Source of the DNA: Paenibacillus sinopodophylli
GTDB taxonomy: Bacteria; Bacillota; Bacilli; Paenibacillales; Paenibacillaceae
NCBI RefSeq assembly: GCF_005930355.1
Contig: NZ_VDBO01000007.1
Coordinates: 1 to 64,000, forward strand
Length of the DNA: 64,000 bases
Direction: 5' to 3'
In this document: positions 62,649 through 64,000 of the stretch, piece after piece
Numbering within the stretch: position 1 is the stretch's first letter
How the letters are laid out: every line of letters begins with the position of its first letter
Program-made: the position numbers and the translations under genes
Notes under the pieces: model-generated
Seen by the model: only the letters and a program-made list of their open reading frames with translations
Told to the model about the DNA's origin: nothing
Database searches by the model: none

Positions 62649-64000
62649 TCAAACCAGTAATCCGCCTTTTTCCCGATACTTAATAATCCCTTCAGCCGCT
62701 CGATAGGCCAGCGCACCAACTGTGTTCGTCGGATTGTAGCCTGCGTTCTGAGGGAATGAGCTCGCACCGACGACGAACACATTATCCGCATCCCACATTT
62801 GGCTATATGTATTAACCGCCGAGGTGTCTGGTTTCGTTCCCATAATGACGCCGCCTGTATTGTGTGTAGACTGATACGTCATAATCTCATACGGGCCCAG
62901 TTCCTTCAAATAGTCCACCTTATCCGCGCCCATCTCCTTCACAATCTTCGAGCATCGCTCAGATAGAAACTTCGCCAGCTCACGATCCTGATCCTCGAAG
63001 TCGAATGTGATGCGCAGCAGCGGATCGCCATAAACATCCTTATAGGTCGAATCCAAATCAAGAAAATGATGTTTAAACGACATGGAAGAGCCCTGTGCTC
63101 CTACTCCTATCGTTCGATTACTGTAATGCACTGACTTCGCCTTGAATTCCGAACCCCAGGCTGCTGTTCCGGATGGAATTGGATTGTTCTGTATCGGACG
63201 CGAGCCGGACTGGCCGATTGCAATTACGCCGCCATGAATGAAGTTCAGCTCAGAGTGATCAAAGTTGTCGCCATTAAAATCATCGATTGAAACTCCCAGC
63301 GCACCCGCACCTGCGAAGTTATTGAATTGCTTGTTATCGAAGAAACCGATGGCGCTGCCCTTCGCAACCTGGTACGCATAATTACGCCCAATAACACCCG
63401 TTCCCGAGACGGAATCGTAAGGCTTGCCCAGCTCAGACATTAACAGCAGCCGGACATTGTTGAACACATAGCTCGTTACGACGACGATATCTGCAGGCTG
63501 GATAATCTCTTCACCTGTCGTTACATCCGTATACATGACGCCGGTCGCTTTGCCGCCTTTATGTAAAATTCGCCTTACGTTGGAATGGGTCCTGATTTCG
63601 AACTTGCCTGTCTTATTGGCCACCGGAATAACCGTTACGACCGGATCAGCCTTAGCTCCGTATTCACAGCCAAAGCGTTCGCAATATCCGCAATACTGAC
63701 AAGCGGCACGGGTAACGCCGTCGGGATTCGTATAATTCTCGGATAAGTTAGCGGAAGGCATCATATATGGGTTCAGCTTCAAACGCCCGGCTGCTTCGAC
63801 AAACATTTGCATCGCAGGCGTTTTCTTCATAGGAGGGGTCGGGAAGGGACTGCTGCGTTTCCCGCCAAGCGGATTTACCTCCCCCGAAATGCCTGCCAAC
63901 TTCTCGAACTTATCATAATACGGCTCGATTTCATCATACGTAATGCCCCAGTCCTGAATCGTCATCTCAGCCGGAATTTTGTTTTTGCCGTACTTCTCAA
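62649..64000 (-). CDS. GMC oxidoreductase (gluconate 2-dehydrogenase flavoprotein type), N-terminus beyond window
   Basis: The frame is open to the right edge; 450 residues are visible, lacking the start and FAD-binding N-terminal part. It shows CQYCGYCERFGCEYGAKA (a Cys-rich segment like the 3Fe-4S/Cys-rich motif of gluconate dehydrogenase flavoproteins), VVVTSYVFNNVRLLLMSELGK, a GMC C-terminal with TYQSTHNTGGVIMGTKPD (His/Asn active-site pair region) and NVFVVGASSFPQNAGYNPTNTVGALAYRAAEGI. Such periplasmic or membrane-linked enzymes oxidise sugar acids with FAD. The gene for the small subunit would be upstream, outside the window. Confidence 0.88.
   Translation of the reverse strand, partial: EKYGKNKIPAEMTIQDWGITYDEIEPYYDKFEKLAGISGEVNPLGGKRSSPFPTPPMKKTPAMQMFVEAAGRLKLNPYMMPSANLSENYTNPDGVTRAACQYCGYCERFGCEYGAKADPVVTVIPVANKTGKFEIRTHSNVRRILHKGGKATGVMYTDVTTGEEIIQPADIVVVTSYVFNNVRLLLMSELGKPYDSVSGTGVIGRNYAYQVAKGSAIGFFDNKQFNNFAGAGALGVSIDDFNGDNFDHSELNFIHGGVIAIGQSGSRPIQNNPIPSGTAAWGSEFKAKSVHYSNRTIGVGAQGSSMSFKHHFLDLDSTYKDVYGDPLLRITFDFEDQDRELAKFLSERCSKIVKEMGADKVDYLKELGPYEIMTYQSTHNTGGVIMGTKPDTSAVNTYSQMWDADNVFVVGASSFPQNAGYNPTNTVGALAYRAAEGIIKYREKGGLLV

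Overview
The window reads as chromosomal DNA of a spore-forming Firmicute of the Paenibacillaceae (Paenibacillus-like). This rests on strong AGGAGG-type ribosome sites, many GTG/TTG starts, a collagen-like BclB exosporium protein, Spo0M, a manganese catalase, small coat-like proteins, and many two-component and cyclic-di-GMP proteins. The family assignment is inference; no rRNA or tRNA gene was seen. Most starts were chosen from visible ribosome sites.

Layout. 1-1700: a GGTT microsatellite running off the left edge, then etfA flanked on both sides by short dispersed repeats. 1.7-5.8 kb: a SRAP-fold protein lacking its usual catalytic residues, an AraC regulator, and a three-gene operon (propeller-like protein, flavodoxin, RecB-nuclease-like protein) behind a promoter overlapped by two Fur boxes. 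6-16.4 kb: bclB (apparent CTG start), ilvA, an aldo-keto reductase, small membrane proteins, an alkC-like glycosylase coupled to an aromatic-acid exporter, and spo0M. 16.4-24.2 kb: an MHYT-PAS kinase, mscL overlapping a NUDIX gene, a tyrosinase-like gene running antisense into it, and a group of probable spore-surface proteins with Mn catalase. 24.3-33.3 kb: an EAL protein, a 1289-residue hybrid kinase with its OmpR-type regulator, an aldo-keto reductase and an HD-GYP protein. 33.5-45.9 kb: a membrane parvulin, sugar and nucleoside metabolism (aldose epimerase, deoC, purine nucleoside phosphorylase), a diguanylate cyclase, an MFS exporter, a second HD-GYP protein, and a khtTU-type K+/H+ antiporter pair. 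46.1-50.9 kb: a two-component system, a remnant of an S66 peptidase, an 11-bp-phased operator, and a three-gene ABC exporter of the bacitracin/lantibiotic-immunity type. 51-57.8 kb: a PucR regulator, an ABC importer, a small coupled protein, an amidase and RidA, probably one nitrogen-compound utilisation locus. 57.8-64 kb: repeats, small membrane proteins, a decayed gene, a c551-type cytochrome, tatC-tatA, and a GMC oxidoreductase cut by the right edge.

Most notable non-coding finding: a structured element of about 90 bp occurs twice (34786-34874 and 60958-61047), about 89% identical by hand alignment, each time in sense orientation in the 3' flank of an exported-protein gene. Other non-coding signals are the Fur-box promoter at 5737-5791, the phased TTTAAACT operator at 48446-48486, and a 15-bp inverted-repeat element at 58207-58299.
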